A stretch of 53,385 nucleotides of DNA from an uncultured Bacteroidota bacterium (GCA_913050005.1 CAJXBI010000006.1:1-53385), one strand, 5' to 3'. Positions 35,743 through 45,967 are shown, numbered from the stretch's first letter. The notes: generated by a model not told the origin, from the sequence alone. Translations and numbers: made by a program.

Positions 35743-37668
35743 TTATTTAACTTCCTCAAAATCAACATCCTCAACATCTTTAGAGTCTTCTGCAGTTGAA
35801 GACGAATCTTCTGCAGATCCTCCACCTGAGGCGTCAGCACTACCTTCTGCTCCGGCTTCTTGCTGTGCTGCATATATATCTTGTGATGCTGCTTCCCATG
35901 CCTTATTCAAGGTTTCCATTTGAGCGTCTATCCCGTCTAAATCTCCTGCAGCATGAGCTTTTTTAAGCTCTTCTTTAGCTGATTCAATTACTGATTTTTT
36001 ATCTTCAGGAATCTTATCTCCGTATTCAGATAATTGCTTTTCAGTGGAAAAAACCAAGTTATCAGCCGAATTCAATTTATCTATTTTTTCTTTTTCAGCT
36101 TTGTCAGCATCAGCATTTGCTTCTGCTTCTTTTCTCATCTTTTCGATTTCTTCATCACTCAATCCAGAACTGGCTTCAATTCGAATATTTTGTTCTTTAC
36201 CAGTACCTTTATCCTTAGCACTAACATTTAATATCCCGTTGGCATCAATGTCAAAGGTTACCTCAATTTGAGGGACTCCTCTTGGTGCTGGTGGCATTCC
36301 GTCCAAGTGGAATTTTCCAATGGTACGGTTATCTTTAGCCATACTTCTTTCACCCTGAAGTACATGAATCTCAACACTTGGCTGATTATCTGCTGCAGTT
36401 GAGAATACCTGTGATTTTTTAGAAGGTATTGTTGTATTTGATTCTATTAAAGTTGTAAACACACCTCCCATTGTCTCAATACCAAGAGATAATGGGGTAA
36501 CATCTAATAGAAGAACATCTTTCACTTCTCCTGTCAATACACCACCTTGAATAGCTGCACCAATTGCAACAACTTCGTCAGGGTTCACTCCTTTTGATGG
36601 TGTTTTACCAAAGTATTTTTTCACTTCTTCTTGAATCCTTGGGATACGAGTACTACCTCCCACTAAAATCACTTCATCAATATCCGATGGAGAATAACCC
36701 GCATCTTTTAATGCTTGTTTACATGGATCCATACTTCTTCGAATAAGTTTATCAGCAAGTTGCTCAAATTTTGCTCTGCTGAATGATCTAACTAGGTGTT
36801 TTGGACCACTGTCAGTGGCTGTGACATATGGCAGATTAATTTCTGTTTGTGTTGAACTTGACAATTCAATCTTGGCTTTTTCTGCAGCTTCTTTTAATCG
36901 TTGAAGAGCCATGGGATCTTTCCGAAGATCCATATTCTCATCAGCCATGAATTCATCAGCCAACCAATCAATAATCACTCTATCAAAGTCATCACCTCCA
37001 AGATGTGTATCTCCATTCGTTGATTTTACCTCAAATACTCCATCTCCTAATTCAAGGATTGAAATATCAAACGTACCACCCCCTAAATCGTATACTGCAA
37101 TTTTTTGATCAACATCTTTCTTGTCCAAACCGTATGCTAATGCAGCTGCGGTTGGTTCGTTAACAACACGCTCTACTTTTAAACCCGCAATTTCACCTGC
37201 TTCTTTTGTTGCTTGTCTTTGGCTATCATTAAAGTACGCAGGTACTGTAATAACTGCTCTATCCACAGTAGTTCCAAGATAATCTTCTGCTGTTTTCTTC
37301 ATTTTTTGAAGTGTTATAGCAGATATTTCTTGTGGGGTGTATTTTCGGTCACCAATGACAACACGAGGAGTATTATTATCTCCTTTAACAACTTTATACG
37401 GCATTTGACCTGCTTCTTTTTCTACTTCTGTAAAAGTAGATCCCATAAATCGTTTGATCGAACTGATAGTGTTTTGCGGATTAGTAATCGCTTGTCTTTT
37501 TGCTGGATCACCTACTTTTCGCTCACCATTTCCATTGTCCATAAATGCAACAATTGACGGGGTTGTTCTTCTTCCTTCACTGTTTGGGATAACTACTGGT
37601 TCATTACCCTCCATTACAGATACGCACGAATTTGTAGTTCCTAAATCAATTCCAATTACTTTACTCAT
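35743..37668 (-). CDS. dnaK: DnaK, Hsp70 chaperone
   Basis: The 641-residue Hsp70. It has the nucleotide-binding domain with [28 protein letters not shown] and [13 protein letters not shown]; linker [15 protein letters not shown]; substrate-binding domain and helical lid; then a low-complexity Gly/Ala/Ser region and the C-terminal FEEVK. It refolds proteins together with DnaJ and GrpE, neither of which is adjacent. The gene is monocistronic. No CIRCE-like inverted repeat was seen in the 106 bases upstream, so HrcA control is not supported. Confidence 0.98.
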   Translation of the reverse strand: MSKVIGIDLGTTNSCVSVMEGNEPVVIPNSEGRRTTPSIVAFMDNGNGERKVGDPAKRQAITNPQNTISSIKRFMGSTFTEVEKEAGQMPYKVVKGDNNTPRVVIGDRKYTPQEISAITLQKMKKTAEDYLGTTVDRAVITVPAYFNDSQRQATKEAGEIAGLKVERVVNEPTAAALAYGLDKKDVDQKIAVYDLGGGTFDISILELGDGVFEVKSTNGDTHLGGDDFDRVIIDWLADEFMADENMDLRKDPMALQRLKEAAEKAKIELSSSTQTEINLPYVTATDSGPKHLVRSFSRAKFEQLADKLIRRSMDPCKQALKDAGYSPSDIDEVILVGGSTRIPRIQEEVKKYFGKTPSKGVNPDEVVAIGAAIQGGVLTGEVKDVLLLDVTPLSLGIETMGGVFTTLIESNTTIPSKKSQVFSTAADNQPSVEIHVLQGERSMAKDNRTIGKFHLDGMPPAPRGVPQIEVTFDIDANGILNVSAKDKGTGKEQNIRIEASSGLSDEEIEKMRKEAEANADADKAEKEKIDKLNSADNLVFSTEKQLSEYGDKIPEDKKSVIESAKEELKKAHAAGDLDGIDAQMETLNKAWEAASQDIYAAQQEAGAEGSADASGGGSAEDSSSTAEDSKDVEDVDFEEVK

Positions 37669-37774
37669 TCTAATTTGATTTTTTAATTAACATCCAATTA
37701 ACAACTACAATGCCATTTCGCAAAAGGATAATAATGTCAGTTTTTGGATAAATAATCTATGACAAAACGACACA

Positions 37775-38803
37775 CTATTCTATAAATCCAAGATTTCTGG
37801 TTTTGTCGTTCGTTTGAATTAGACCTGTTGTACTTGAGTGAAAATTAAGATTAGTAAATGAAGTTATGTTCCTTGAAGCAAACAAGCCGATGCCATTTTC
37901 AATATTTGAATATTCAGGTTTTTTCTGTACAATTCCTATGGAGGGTTTGTTAACGCTTAAATAAGTGTTAAAGTCGTCTGATATGCCATAAAACGTCAAA
38001 TCAAAGTTGAGTAATCTTCTTTCAAGGCTTTCATTTTCTGGGATAACCGAGGCTAAAGTGGCAAAAAATCCTGATGATGCAACTAAATATCTACCCAATT
38101 CAAATCCTCGTAAACTTTGTGTTTTTCCTAAATTAACTAACGTCCATTTGTAGTATTTAATTTGTTCGATAGATGGATCATCCTTCCGAGTTTCCTTAAC
38201 TCTAAAATCCAATTCTACCTTATAAGCTCTTGCATGCTTACCTTCTTGAAAGGTAACAGGAATTGACTCATTCAAAAAATAAATAGTTCCCCCATTATTA
38301 CTAACTGGACCTTTAATTTCTGCTTGACCGACACTCATTGTACTCGATTGACACACATACCCTGATTGAGGATTGCGTACCACTATTCTATATTTATAGT
38401 CTGTTGCAAACTGAGAAGGTTTTAAAGGGTCTGATAATTCATAAAGGTAATTATCGTCATTATAAAAAAGTCCAGAGTCTTTTTCCATATCAATGTTATT
38501 ACCATTTATCTTTTTAAACGAATAAGTTTGGCTATAAGAATCATTTACAAACTCATCTAGGGTAACAACCAATGTATCAAAATACAAAGAATCAATATTA
38601 TTTGAAAAAGCAACTGCGGCCTGATCTTGATCGAGATAAGCCCGTTGAATTCTTATATAGTTTTTAGTCTGATTAGGATTAAGTGCACCATAAATTACTG
38701 CTGTCTCCTTCCAATCTGCTGCTATATTTATTTCATTATCACATCCCCAAAAAAAAGTAGATGCAACTAAAAGCATTACAATATTCCAAATCGTTTTTTG
38801 CAT
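37775..38803 (-). CDS. Probable outer-membrane lipoprotein, DUF4249-like
   Basis: A 342-residue protein with a lipoprotein signal (residues 1-21, FFWGC with Cys21). The mature part is mostly beta in character. It resembles DUF4249 proteins in the N-terminal segment (ETAVIYGALNPNQTKNYIRIQRAYLD) and in the middle YKYRIVVRNPQSGYVCQS, but I am not fully certain of the family. It is divergent from the 38840 gene, with only 36 bases between start codons and a palindrome in the middle. It has no operon partner downstream. Confidence 0.65.
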   Translation of the reverse strand: MQKTIWNIVMLLVASTFFWGCDNEINIAADWKETAVIYGALNPNQTKNYIRIQRAYLDQDQAAVAFSNNIDSLYFDTLVVTLDEFVNDSYSQTYSFKKINGNNIDMEKDSGLFYNDDNYLYELSDPLKPSQFATDYKYRIVVRNPQSGYVCQSSTMSVGQAEIKGPVSNNGGTIYFLNESIPVTFQEGKHARAYKVELDFRVKETRKDDPSIEQIKYYKWTLVNLGKTQSLRGFELGRYLVASSGFFATLASVIPENESLERRLLNFDLTFYGISDDFNTYLSVNKPSIGIVQKKPEYSNIENGIGLFASRNITSFTNLNFHSSTTGLIQTNDKTRNLGFIE

Positions 38804-38813
38804 ATTTTTAGTT

Positions 38814-38829
38814 TAGCTTTGCAAAGCTT
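38814..38829. promoter_or_regulatory. Palindromic divergent promoter core
   Basis: A perfect 14-base palindrome, AGCTTTGCAAAGCT, lies at 38815-38828. On the plus strand bases 38814-38821 read TAGCTTTG, a full -7 match; on the minus strand 38829-38822 reads AAGCTTTG, one mismatch. The two boxes face the two flanking start codons at about equal distance. Good -33 boxes are not visible. Confidence 0.5.
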
Positions 38830-38839
38830 TATAAATATA

Positions 38840-39973
38840 ATGAGATTTCTAGTATTTGTTTTCACATTTAGTACATTTATTTTAACGCATGGTCAAAATG
38901 TATTTAACGAATTTAAGGATACATTTTGCTATGAAGACTTTCATAATAACTCAACTAATAAGTTTCCGCAAAAATTTAACAGTTTAGAATTATCAATTGT
39001 TGAAAATGGTGGTTATCGCATCAACCGCATAAAATCTTCAGGCCAATCAATAGCCTATTTCAAGGAAAATGAAAATATTGAAAATTTTGAGTTAATCACA
39101 ACGCTTAAATTTCCTAAAAGTAAGAGTATATCAAGCGGTGGTATAATTTTCCATAGCCAGTCTAGTCCGATGGGTGCAATTTTATTTGAGTTAAATAGTG
39201 AAAATAAATATAGAATTACAAAACTCATTAATCATCAGTCAAAGATCTTGAGCGGTGAACCAAAATTTGATGGTTGGGTTAAAAACTCATTACAAGAAAA
39301 ATCAGGAAATAATGTCATCACAATTCGAACAAATGATGGATTTACTGATTTCTACATTAATGGCAGCTTTGTGAATACTTTTTTTGACTTGCAATTAAAA
39401 AAAGGTAAAGTTGGACTTTTTGCAGGAGCAGAAAGCCAGATAATATTTGATGACTTTTTACTTAAAACTAAGCAAAAAGAAAATGCCTCAATAGAATTTT
39501 TATCCGATAAACAAGAAACCACAAATGAACCCAATGTGGAATTTCAAGAGGTAATTTTAATCTTTAAAACTAAAATTGATAACCAACAAGCTATTATAAA
39601 AAAGCTTAAGAAACAGGTTGATAAATATCGAAGCATGTTGAATTATGATACAACAATAATTGCTAGAGTCTCATTACTTGAAGTTGAAAATAAGATATTA
39701 TCATATAAACTCGATTCAACGACTCGTGTTCTTAATCAAAACCAAAAAAGATTAGTCTATTTAGAATCTATTAAAGATGATGTTGAGAATGGTTCTAATG
39801 GTGATCTTGTTTTGAACTTAACATCAATTCTCGCAGATTTAAAGAGAGAAAATAAATTATTAAAAAAGAATCAAGTAGACTATTCAAATATCAAGAAACA
39901 ACTTAAGGAGGACAATAAGATTTTATTACGAGAAATAGATCGATTGAAATCTCTTGTTAAATCACAAAATTAA
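38840..39973 (+). CDS. Exported LamG/DUF1080-like protein with C-terminal coiled coil
   Basis: A 377-residue protein starting at the ATG at 38840; the longer frame begins only at a TTG overlapping the divergent gene. It has a signal peptide (MRFLVFVFTFSTFILTHGQ). Roughly residues 20-200 form a jelly-roll-like domain (IENFELITTLKFPK, GGIIFHSQ, NVITIRTNDGFTDFYINGSFV, KGKVGLFAGAESQIIFDDF), the pattern of concanavalin-like or DUF1080 folds that bind glycans. About residues 225-375 are heptad-rich and predicted coiled coil. No catalytic site is evident. It could be a surface scaffold with a glycan-binding head. panB begins 6 bases after its stop. Confidence 0.7.
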   Translation: MRFLVFVFTFSTFILTHGQNVFNEFKDTFCYEDFHNNSTNKFPQKFNSLELSIVENGGYRINRIKSSGQSIAYFKENENIENFELITTLKFPKSKSISSGGIIFHSQSSPMGAILFELNSENKYRITKLINHQSKILSGEPKFDGWVKNSLQEKSGNNVITIRTNDGFTDFYINGSFVNTFFDLQLKKGKVGLFAGAESQIIFDDFLLKTKQKENASIEFLSDKQETTNEPNVEFQEVILIFKTKIDNQQAIIKKLKKQVDKYRSMLNYDTTIIARVSLLEVENKILSYKLDSTTRVLNQNQKRLVYLESIKDDVENGSNGDLVLNLTSILADLKRENKLLKKNQVDYSNIKKQLKEDNKILLREIDRLKSLVKSQN

Positions 39974-39979
39974 ACCACG

Positions 39980-40798
39980 ATGAGCACTGCAAAAAAAGAC
40001 ATCAAAAAGATGACTACTCACCAACTTCAGGAGATGAAAACTAGCGGAGAAAAAATATCGATGCTTACAGCATATGACTACTCTTTTGCCAAAATTTTAG
40101 ACGATGCGGGTATTGATGTGATTCTTGTAGGTGATTCTGCAAGTAATGTGATGGCTGGCCATGATAGCACTTTACCAATCACGTTGGACCAAATGATATA
40201 TCATGCACAGTCTGTAATACGCGCGGTTGATCGAGCCTTAGTTGTAGTTGACTTACCCTTTGGTAGTTATCAAGCTAACAGTTCTGAAGCATTGAGAAGC
40301 GCAATAAGAATTATGAAAGAAAGTGGAGCTCATTCTGTTAAATTAGAGGGGGGTGAAGAAGTAATCGAGTCTGCAAAACGAATTTTATCTGCTGGCATAC
40401 CTGTAATGGGTCATCTTGGCTTAATGCCACAGAGTATTTATAAGTTTGGGACATACACTGTTCGAGCAAAGCAAAAAGAAGAGGCTGAAAAGTTAATTGC
40501 AGACGCTAAGTTGTTAGAGGAAGCTGGATGTTTTGCTATTGTATTAGAAAAAATTCCTGCCAAATTAGCCACTCAAGTTGCTCAAAGTATCTCTATTCCT
40601 GTAATTGGAATTGGTGCAGGTTCTGGAGTTGACGGACAAGTATTGGTTATTCACGATTTACTTGGAATAACAAAACAGTTTTCACCACGTTTTTTGAGAA
40701 GGTATTTAAATCTATACCAAGATATAAAAGATGCTGTTAGCAACTATATCAAAGATGTTAAATCGGTAGATTTTCCAAACGAAAAAGAGCAATACTAA
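39980..40798 (+). CDS. panB: Ketopantoate hydroxymethyltransferase PanB
   Basis: First committed step of pantothenate synthesis: transfers a one-carbon unit to 2-oxoisovalerate. The 272-residue TIM-barrel protein has [53 protein letters not shown] and [18 protein letters not shown], all hallmark PanB segments with metal- and substrate-binding Asp, Lys and Glu in place. It starts 6 bases after the LamG-like gene and may be cotranscribed with it. The stop overlaps the clpS stop as CTAA. Confidence 0.96.
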   Translation: MSTAKKDIKKMTTHQLQEMKTSGEKISMLTAYDYSFAKILDDAGIDVILVGDSASNVMAGHDSTLPITLDQMIYHAQSVIRAVDRALVVVDLPFGSYQANSSEALRSAIRIMKESGAHSVKLEGGEEVIESAKRILSAGIPVMGHLGLMPQSIYKFGTYTVRAKQKEEAEKLIADAKLLEEAGCFAIVLEKIPAKLATQVAQSISIPVIGIGAGSGVDGQVLVIHDLLGITKQFSPRFLRRYLNLYQDIKDAVSNYIKDVKSVDFPNEKEQY

Positions 40799-41082
40799 AA
40801 CTCTTCTATTACAGCACTTAACCCTTTATCTAAAAGTGCTTTACAGATTGGCTTTAATTCTACTTCAGCACCATTTTTAACCTGGCATTTTCCTTTGTAA
40901 TGAACAATCATAGCACACTGTTCAGCTTGTTCATCATTGTGTTTGCAGTATTTAATTAGGCAATGAATAACGTGGTCAAAGGTGTTGACATCATCGTTAT
41001 ATAAGATTATAGCAAAACCTTTATCGACAACTGTCAACAAGGAAATATCCTCAAGCTCTTGTGTATCTGTATTCCAAATCAT
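40795..41082 (-). CDS. clpS: ClpS, N-end-rule adaptor of Clp protease
   Basis: A 95-residue adaptor that brings proteins with destabilising N-termini to a ClpA- or ClpC-type unfoldase. The core has [20 protein letters not shown], the conserved N-D-D-x-x-T-F substrate-pocket motif, then [12 protein letters not shown]. The length is typical. Its ATG overlaps the plsY stop as ATGA. The clpP and clpX genes lie 19 kb away, and no ClpA/C gene is in this window. Confidence 0.93.
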   Translation of the reverse strand: MIWNTDTQELEDISLLTVVDKGFAIILYNDDVNTFDHVIHCLIKYCKHNDEQAEQCAMIVHYKGKCQVKNGAEVELKPICKALLDKGLSAVIEEF

Positions 41083-41714
41083 GAATTACTTTTGAATAAA
41101 TTAGTTTTAGACTCTTCACCATTCAAAATTCTGATAATATTCTTTTTATGAGTAATTACTACCATTAAAGCCGCTGCTATTCCAAAAGCAATTAAAAGAG
41201 GTTCATCTCTATGAAAAATATAAATTGTAAAAATTGGAAATGATATAGTTGCTAAAATGCTGCTTAGTGATACATATCGTGTTAGCAACAAGACAATAAT
41301 AAATAGAGCAACACAAGCGACCGCTAGGATATAATGTATACCAATTAACATTCCAAATAGTGTTGCAATTCCCTTTCCACCATTAAAATGTTCGAAAACA
41401 GGAAAGATATGACCGATTACAGCAAATATACCAAACAACAATTGAAGATTAACATACTGATCTGTTCCATGAGAAACACTAGGCATGTAAAGAATCAAAC
41501 TAGCAGCAGTTACTCCTTTCAAAATATCAAGCATTAAGACTATTATACCTGCTCGTTTTCCTAAAACCCTAAATGTATTTGTAGCACCAGCATTGCCACT
41601 TCCAAAATATCTAACATCTTTGCCAAAATAGGACTTCCCGATCCAAATACTACTTGGAATACTTCCTATAATGTATGCTATTATTACCAAAAATATGACT
41701 GATGAAAGTTGCAT
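41079..41714 (-). CDS. plsY: Glycerol-3-phosphate acyltransferase PlsY
   Basis: Membrane enzyme that acylates glycerol-3-phosphate using acyl-phosphate, the first step of phospholipid synthesis. The 211-residue protein has about five hydrophobic segments and the three conserved loops: GSIPSSIWIGK, GSGNAGATNTFRVLGK and HFNGGKGIATLFG. It is followed by clpS with a 4-base overlap and preceded by queA at 26 bases, so queA-plsY-clpS probably form one transcript. Confidence 0.95.
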   Translation of the reverse strand: MQLSSVIFLVIIAYIIGSIPSSIWIGKSYFGKDVRYFGSGNAGATNTFRVLGKRAGIIVLMLDILKGVTAASLILYMPSVSHGTDQYVNLQLLFGIFAVIGHIFPVFEHFNGGKGIATLFGMLIGIHYILAVACVALFIIVLLLTRYVSLSSILATISFPIFTIYIFHRDEPLLIAFGIAAALMVVITHKKNIIRILNGEESKTNLFKSNS

Positions 41715-41740
41715 TTTTGTTTTACAAGGTTAAGTGTTTA

Positions 41741-42790
41741 TTATTTGATAAGAAGTGCGTCACCATAGCAAAGAAAATTATAGCCTTTCTTGAGTGCAGT
41801 TTCATATACTTTCATAGCAAGTTTGTGATCATCTAAATAAGCAGAAGTTAACATCATTAGCGTTGATTGTGGTTGATGGAAATTTGTCAAATAACAATTA
41901 GCAATTCTTGGTTCGTATGGGGGAAAAATAAACTTATCTGTCCAATTATCATCTGGGTTAAGTAATCCAAATGCAGAAACTGAACTCTCCATAGCTCTCA
42001 TAACACTTGAACCTACAGCTAAAACTCTTTTCTTTTTTTCCTTAGCATTATTAATAATATCCGCCGCTTCTTGACCAATACTAAAGTGCTCGCTATCCAT
42101 TTTGTGTTTTGTCAAATCTTCAACTTCAACTGGTCTAAATGAACCCAATCCAATATTTAGGTTAACTTTAGCAAACTCTATTCCTTTAATCTCAAGTCGC
42201 ATCATAAGGGCTTTAGTAAAATGTAATCCAGCTGCTGGAGGAGCTATTGCACCTTCTTTTTCTGCAAAAATTGTCTGGTACATCTCTTCATCTTCTTTTG
42301 TGGCCTCACGTTCTAGATATTTTGGTATGGGTGTGTGACCCAATTTATCTACAACACTTTTAAATTCTTTATTAGATCCATCAAATAAAAACCGGATTGT
42401 TCTTCCTCTTGATGTAGTATTATCTATAACCTCTGCTACGAGTTCATCTTCTCCAAAGAAAAGTTTATTACCAACTCTTATTTTTCGTGCTGGATCAACT
42501 AAAACGTCCCATAATCTTAAATCCTCATTAAGTTCTCTTAACAAAAATACTTCAATTTTAGCCCCTGTTTTTTCTTTATTTCCGTAAAGCCTTGCTGGGA
42601 AAACTTTCGCATTATTAAGAACCATGACATCACCTTCGTCAAATTCATCCAGTATATCTTTAAACATCTTGTGTTCAATAGTTTTTTTGACTTTATCAAC
42701 AATCATCAACTTACATTCGTCTCGGTTGTATGGTGAAGTTGAAGCAATTTTTTTCTGATCTAATTCAAAAAGGAATTCTGATAATTTCAT
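41741..42790 (-). CDS. queA: QueA, S-adenosylmethionine:tRNA ribosyltransferase-isomerase
   Basis: Transfers and isomerises the ribosyl part of S-adenosylmethionine to preQ1-tRNA, making epoxyqueuosine. The 349-residue protein has the opening [68 protein letters not shown], and [15 protein letters not shown], all conserved. It probably heads queA-plsY-clpS. A queuosine-precursor transporter gene is 11 kb away in the same window. Confidence 0.96.
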   Translation of the reverse strand: MKLSEFLFELDQKKIASTSPYNRDECKLMIVDKVKKTIEHKMFKDILDEFDEGDVMVLNNAKVFPARLYGNKEKTGAKIEVFLLRELNEDLRLWDVLVDPARKIRVGNKLFFGEDELVAEVIDNTTSRGRTIRFLFDGSNKEFKSVVDKLGHTPIPKYLEREATKEDEEMYQTIFAEKEGAIAPPAAGLHFTKALMMRLEIKGIEFAKVNLNIGLGSFRPVEVEDLTKHKMDSEHFSIGQEAADIINNAKEKKKRVLAVGSSVMRAMESSVSAFGLLNPDDNWTDKFIFPPYEPRIANCYLTNFHQPQSTLMMLTSAYLDDHKLAMKVYETALKKGYNFLCYGDALLIK

Positions 42791-42827
42791 GTATAATTAT
42801 TTGGTATTTAAATGCAAAAATTTGGTG

Positions 42828-42859
42828 CAAAAATAACCTTTTTAAGAGGCGAAGTCAAG
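42828..42859 (-). promoter_or_regulatory. Candidate promoter of queA
   Basis: On the minus strand the -7 box is TATTTTTG (42835-42828) and the -33 box is CTTG (42859-42856), 20 bases apart. The leader to the ATG at 42790 is about 33 bases. The remaining 42860-43014 stretch holds no recognisable gene or RNA. Confidence 0.5.
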
Positions 42860-43014
42860 ATGTCAATTATATAGCTCTTTTATGTGGTCTATAATCGTCT
42901 TTTAATAAATATAAATTATTAATTTAAAAGAGGTGTAATGAGTGGACTAAAAAAGGTGTTTAATCGAAATAATTTTCAGAATTAATCCCAAGTTACTACT
43001 CTTGTAGATTATAT

Positions 43015-44265
43015 ATGAAGATTACCTCATTATTCAGTGAATCTACGGCCTTAACTATTCGATTTTTAAAGGCAAATAAGCTTCGTAGTTTCCTGTCTGT
43101 GTTAGGTATAACCATTGGTATATCTTGTATTGTAGCTATTTTTACTGCTACTTATTCTCTAGAAAAAAATATTCGTAACAATGTTGATAAATTAGGTGAT
43201 AAGATTATATATATCAATAAATGGCCTTGGTCATTCGGAAGAGGTTATAAATGGTGGGAATACATGAACAGACCTAAACCAAGTATAAAAGAGTATGAAC
43301 GATTAAGAAAAGACTCTAATCGAGAAATTATAAAAAATACGGCCTATTACTATGAATTTAGCAGGAATAAGATCAAATCAATTTATGAGGAACTTTCAGA
43401 TGTTAAAATTATTGGTGTTTCTGGTGATTTCTTTGATATAAATCAATGGGAAATATACAGTGGAAGAGTATTTAATGACTTTGAACTAAACACAGGAAAA
43501 AATTCTGCTATTGTTGGATATAATATTGCATTAAATTTATTTCAGGGTAAGAATCCCACAGGTAAAAATGCAGTCATCAATGGTATCAAGGTTACAATTA
43601 TTGGTGTATTTGATTATCAAGGTTCTGCAATTGGAGGACCACAATATGACGATATTATAGTATTACCTACTAAATTTGCTCAAAGATTTGCTAAACCCTT
43701 AGGTTCTAATTCATCACCATCTATAGTAATTAGTGGTTATGAAAATGTTGATATAAAGTCATTATCTTATGAAGTAACACGAATTATGCGTTCCATTCGA
43801 AAACTCAAGCCCAAAGAGAAAGACGATTTTGCAATAAATAAACTAACTATGGTATCCGATAGCTTAAGTCAAACTTTTGGGATGATTGATATCGCTGCAG
43901 GTATTATAGGTTTTTTCTCTTTATTAGTTGGAGGATTTGGAATTGCTAATATCATGTTTGTGTCTGTCAAAGAACGCACCTCAATTATTGGACTTCAAAA
44001 AGCATTAGGTGCTAAACGGATTTTTATACTATCACAATTTTTATTTGAATCTATTCTGTTGTGTTTTATTGGGGCTGTGATAGGAATTCTGTTTGTGATT
44101 GGACTTGGAATTTTAGCATCACATCTAACATCTTTTCAGATATTTTTCAGTGCATCTATCTTCACATTTGGTATTTCTATTGCTATAGGAATAGGAATTA
44201 TAGCAGGAATTTCACCTGCTATCTTAGCCTCTAAAATGGACCCAGTCATAGCACTTCGTAAATAA
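43015..44265 (+). CDS. MacB-like ABC transporter permease
   Basis: A 416-residue permease of the MacB/FtsX class. It has a first membrane segment (residues 21-45, FLSVLGITIGISCIVAIF), a large extracytoplasmic MacB-PCD-like domain (about 50-275), and three C-terminal membrane segments with FGIANIMFVSVKERTSIIGLQKALGAKR, the conserved coupling loop. MacB-type permeases drive outward substrate movement without crossing substrate through themselves. No ATPase gene adjoins it, so its partner must be encoded elsewhere. It is monocistronic with a terminator. Confidence 0.88.
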   Translation: MKITSLFSESTALTIRFLKANKLRSFLSVLGITIGISCIVAIFTATYSLEKNIRNNVDKLGDKIIYINKWPWSFGRGYKWWEYMNRPKPSIKEYERLRKDSNREIIKNTAYYYEFSRNKIKSIYEELSDVKIIGVSGDFFDINQWEIYSGRVFNDFELNTGKNSAIVGYNIALNLFQGKNPTGKNAVINGIKVTIIGVFDYQGSAIGGPQYDDIIVLPTKFAQRFAKPLGSNSSPSIVISGYENVDIKSLSYEVTRIMRSIRKLKPKEKDDFAINKLTMVSDSLSQTFGMIDIAAGIIGFFSLLVGGFGIANIMFVSVKERTSIIGLQKALGAKRIFILSQFLFESILLCFIGAVIGILFVIGLGILASHLTSFQIFFSASIFTFGISIAIGIGIIAGISPAILASKMDPVIALRK

Positions 44266-44292
44266 AAAAAGGGCCTTTAAGGCTCTTTTTAA
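44266..44292. terminator. Bidirectional terminator between the MacB-like permease and malate dehydrogenase genes
   Basis: A hairpin formed by AAAAAGGGCC (44267-44276) and GGCTCTTTTT (44281-44290) with one G-U pair; T-rich on the right and A-rich on the left, so it can act for both convergent genes. Confidence 0.75.
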
Positions 44293-44311
44293 ATTAAATA
44301 TATTCTATTGG

Positions 44312-45235
44312 TTAATCCAACAACATATTTGTTTTAGTGACACCATCTGCACTTTCTCTAAGTTTATTTTTTTCTGATTCGCTTAAAGAAACTTCAACAA
44401 TTTTTTCAATTCCATTTTTACCGATGATGCAAGGAACACCAATCGATAGTCCATCAATTCCATACTCACCATCTAACAATGCAGAGCAAGGAATCATTTT
44501 ATGAGAGTCTAATGCAATTGCTTTAACAATTTCTGAAACAGCTGCACCTGGAGCATACCAAGCACTCGTACCTAATAACCCTGTTAATGTTGCACCACCT
44601 ATTTTGGTATCATTAACAATTTGATCCATTCTTTCTTCAGATAGGAATTCAGAAACGTTTAAACTATTTCTTGTAGCATTTTCAATTAAAGGCACCATAC
44701 CTTTATCACTATGGCCACCAATTACCATTCCATCAACATCAGAAGAGGGACACGATAATGCTTCTGCAATTCTGTATTTGAAACGTGCACTATCTAGAGC
44801 TCCACCCATGCCTATAATTCTATTTTTAGGTAAATCTGTATTTTTATGAACAAGATAGGTCATAGTATCCATTGGATTACTAACAACAATAATGATTGTA
44901 TTTGGAGAATATTTTAGTAAACTATTGCTTACAGACTTAACTATTCCAGCGTTTATACCAATCAACTCTTCACGAGTCATTCCTGGTTTACGAGGAATTC
45001 CACTTGTTATGACAGCAACATCACTATTTGCAGTTTTTGAATAATCATTGGTTGCCCCAAAAATGTTCGTATCAAAACCATTTAGCGATGCACATTGCAT
45101 CAAATCCATAGCTTTACCCTCTGCAAAACCTTCTTTAATATCAATTAGACATACCTCTGACGCAAAATTTTTAATTGCAATGTACTCTGCACAACTTGCA
45201 CCTACGGCACCTGCTCCAACAACTGTTACTTTCAT
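44312..45235 (-). CDS. mdh: Malate dehydrogenase (LDH-like type)
   Basis: NAD-dependent oxidation of malate to oxaloacetate. The 307-residue protein has the Rossmann motif VVGAGAVGASCAEYI, the NAD-selective Asp in VCLIDIKEGFAEGKAMD, the substrate loop SGIPRKPGMTREELI with paired Arg residues typical of malate (not lactate) specificity, VVSNPMDTMTYLV, and the catalytic His in VIGGHSDKGMVPL. It is a single gene; a good -7 box lies just upstream. Confidence 0.95.
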   Translation of the reverse strand: MKVTVVGAGAVGASCAEYIAIKNFASEVCLIDIKEGFAEGKAMDLMQCASLNGFDTNIFGATNDYSKTANSDVAVITSGIPRKPGMTREELIGINAGIVKSVSNSLLKYSPNTIIIVVSNPMDTMTYLVHKNTDLPKNRIIGMGGALDSARFKYRIAEALSCPSSDVDGMVIGGHSDKGMVPLIENATRNSLNVSEFLSEERMDQIVNDTKIGGATLTGLLGTSAWYAPGAAVSEIVKAIALDSHKMIPCSALLDGEYGIDGLSIGVPCIIGKNGIEKIVEVSLSESEKNKLRESADGVTKTNMLLD

Positions 45236-45240
45236 CGTTG

Positions 45241-45248
45241 CAAAAGTA
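45241..45248 (-). promoter_or_regulatory. Promoter -7 element of mdh, very close to the start codon
   Basis: On the minus strand 45248-45241 reads TACTTTTG, a full match to TAnnTTTG. It ends 5 bases before the ATG at 45235, so the mRNA would have little or no leader. A -33 box is not evident. Confidence 0.5.
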
Positions 45249-45307
45249 ATTCATGACAAGACATAATCCTCATGTCTTTAAATCATTTTTTATTTTAATA
45301 AATTAAC

Positions 45308-45961
45308 TTAAAACTGAATTTCAGGGATAACTCCTTCAACAACTAATTTTCCCTCAGTTGCGTTTTGAACATCTTCAACAGAAATACCATGAGCTAGTTC
45401 TTTGAGTTCGAATCCGCTTGAGGTAACATCAATAACGCACAAATTAGTTACAATTTTTTTGACACACCCTAAACCAGTTACAGGAAGTGTTAAACTTGAG
45501 AGTAGTTTACTATCACCTGACCTGTTGGTGTGTTGCATAGCAACTATTATATTTTTAGCAGATGCTACTAAATCCATTGCTCCTCCCATACCTTTAACCA
45601 TTTTACCTGGAATTTTCCAATTCGCAATATCACCTTTGTCATTTACTTCCATAGCTCCAAGGACCGTCAAATCAACTCGTCCGGATCGAATCATCGCAAA
45701 ACTTGTAGCACTATCAAAAAAAACAGACCCAGCTTCAGTGGTTACAGTTTGTTTACCTGCATTAATTAAGTCAGCATCTATTTCGTCCTCGGTTGGGAAA
45801 GGCCCCATACCCAAAAGTCCATTTTCTGACTGTAGGGTAACATTAATCCCTGTTGGAACATAGTTTGCAACGAGAGTAGGTATACCTATGCCTAAATTTA
45901 CATAATAACCGTCTTGAAGCTCTTGTGCTATTCTTTGTGCGATTTGCTCTTTAGTTAACAT
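45308..45961 (-). CDS. scoB: 3-oxoacid CoA-transferase, subunit B
   Basis: Beta subunit of the succinyl-CoA:acetoacetate type CoA-transferase. The 217-residue protein has the catalytic glutamate motif SENGLLGMGPFP, GIGIPTLVANYVP at the N-terminus, and VKGMGGAMDLVASAKNIIVAMQH. It follows subunit A after 6 bases. The enzyme activates ketone bodies or recycles CoA between short-chain acids. Motifs are intact. Confidence 0.94.
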   Translation of the reverse strand: MLTKEQIAQRIAQELQDGYYVNLGIGIPTLVANYVPTGINVTLQSENGLLGMGPFPTEDEIDADLINAGKQTVTTEAGSVFFDSATSFAMIRSGRVDLTVLGAMEVNDKGDIANWKIPGKMVKGMGGAMDLVASAKNIIVAMQHTNRSGDSKLLSSLTLPVTGLGCVKKIVTNLCVIDVTSSGFELKELAHGISVEDVQNATEGKLVVEGVIPEIQF

Positions 45962-45967
45962 GTTTTT

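Noticed and set aside
36034-37557. Several plus-strand frames of 60-114 codons inside dnaK
   Set aside because: All are antisense to dnaK, without family features or promoters.
42938-42985. 15-codon frame (MSGLKKVFNRNNFQN) preceded by AAGAGGTG
   Set aside because: Too short to support, Shine-Dalgarno sites are not a reliable signal in this phylum, and no conserved motif is visible.
45402-45863. 153-codon plus-strand frame inside scoB
   Set aside because: It is antisense to a confidently identified CoA-transferase subunit, and its Ser/Thr/Pro/Ile-rich composition is what the reverse complement of a conserved gene gives.
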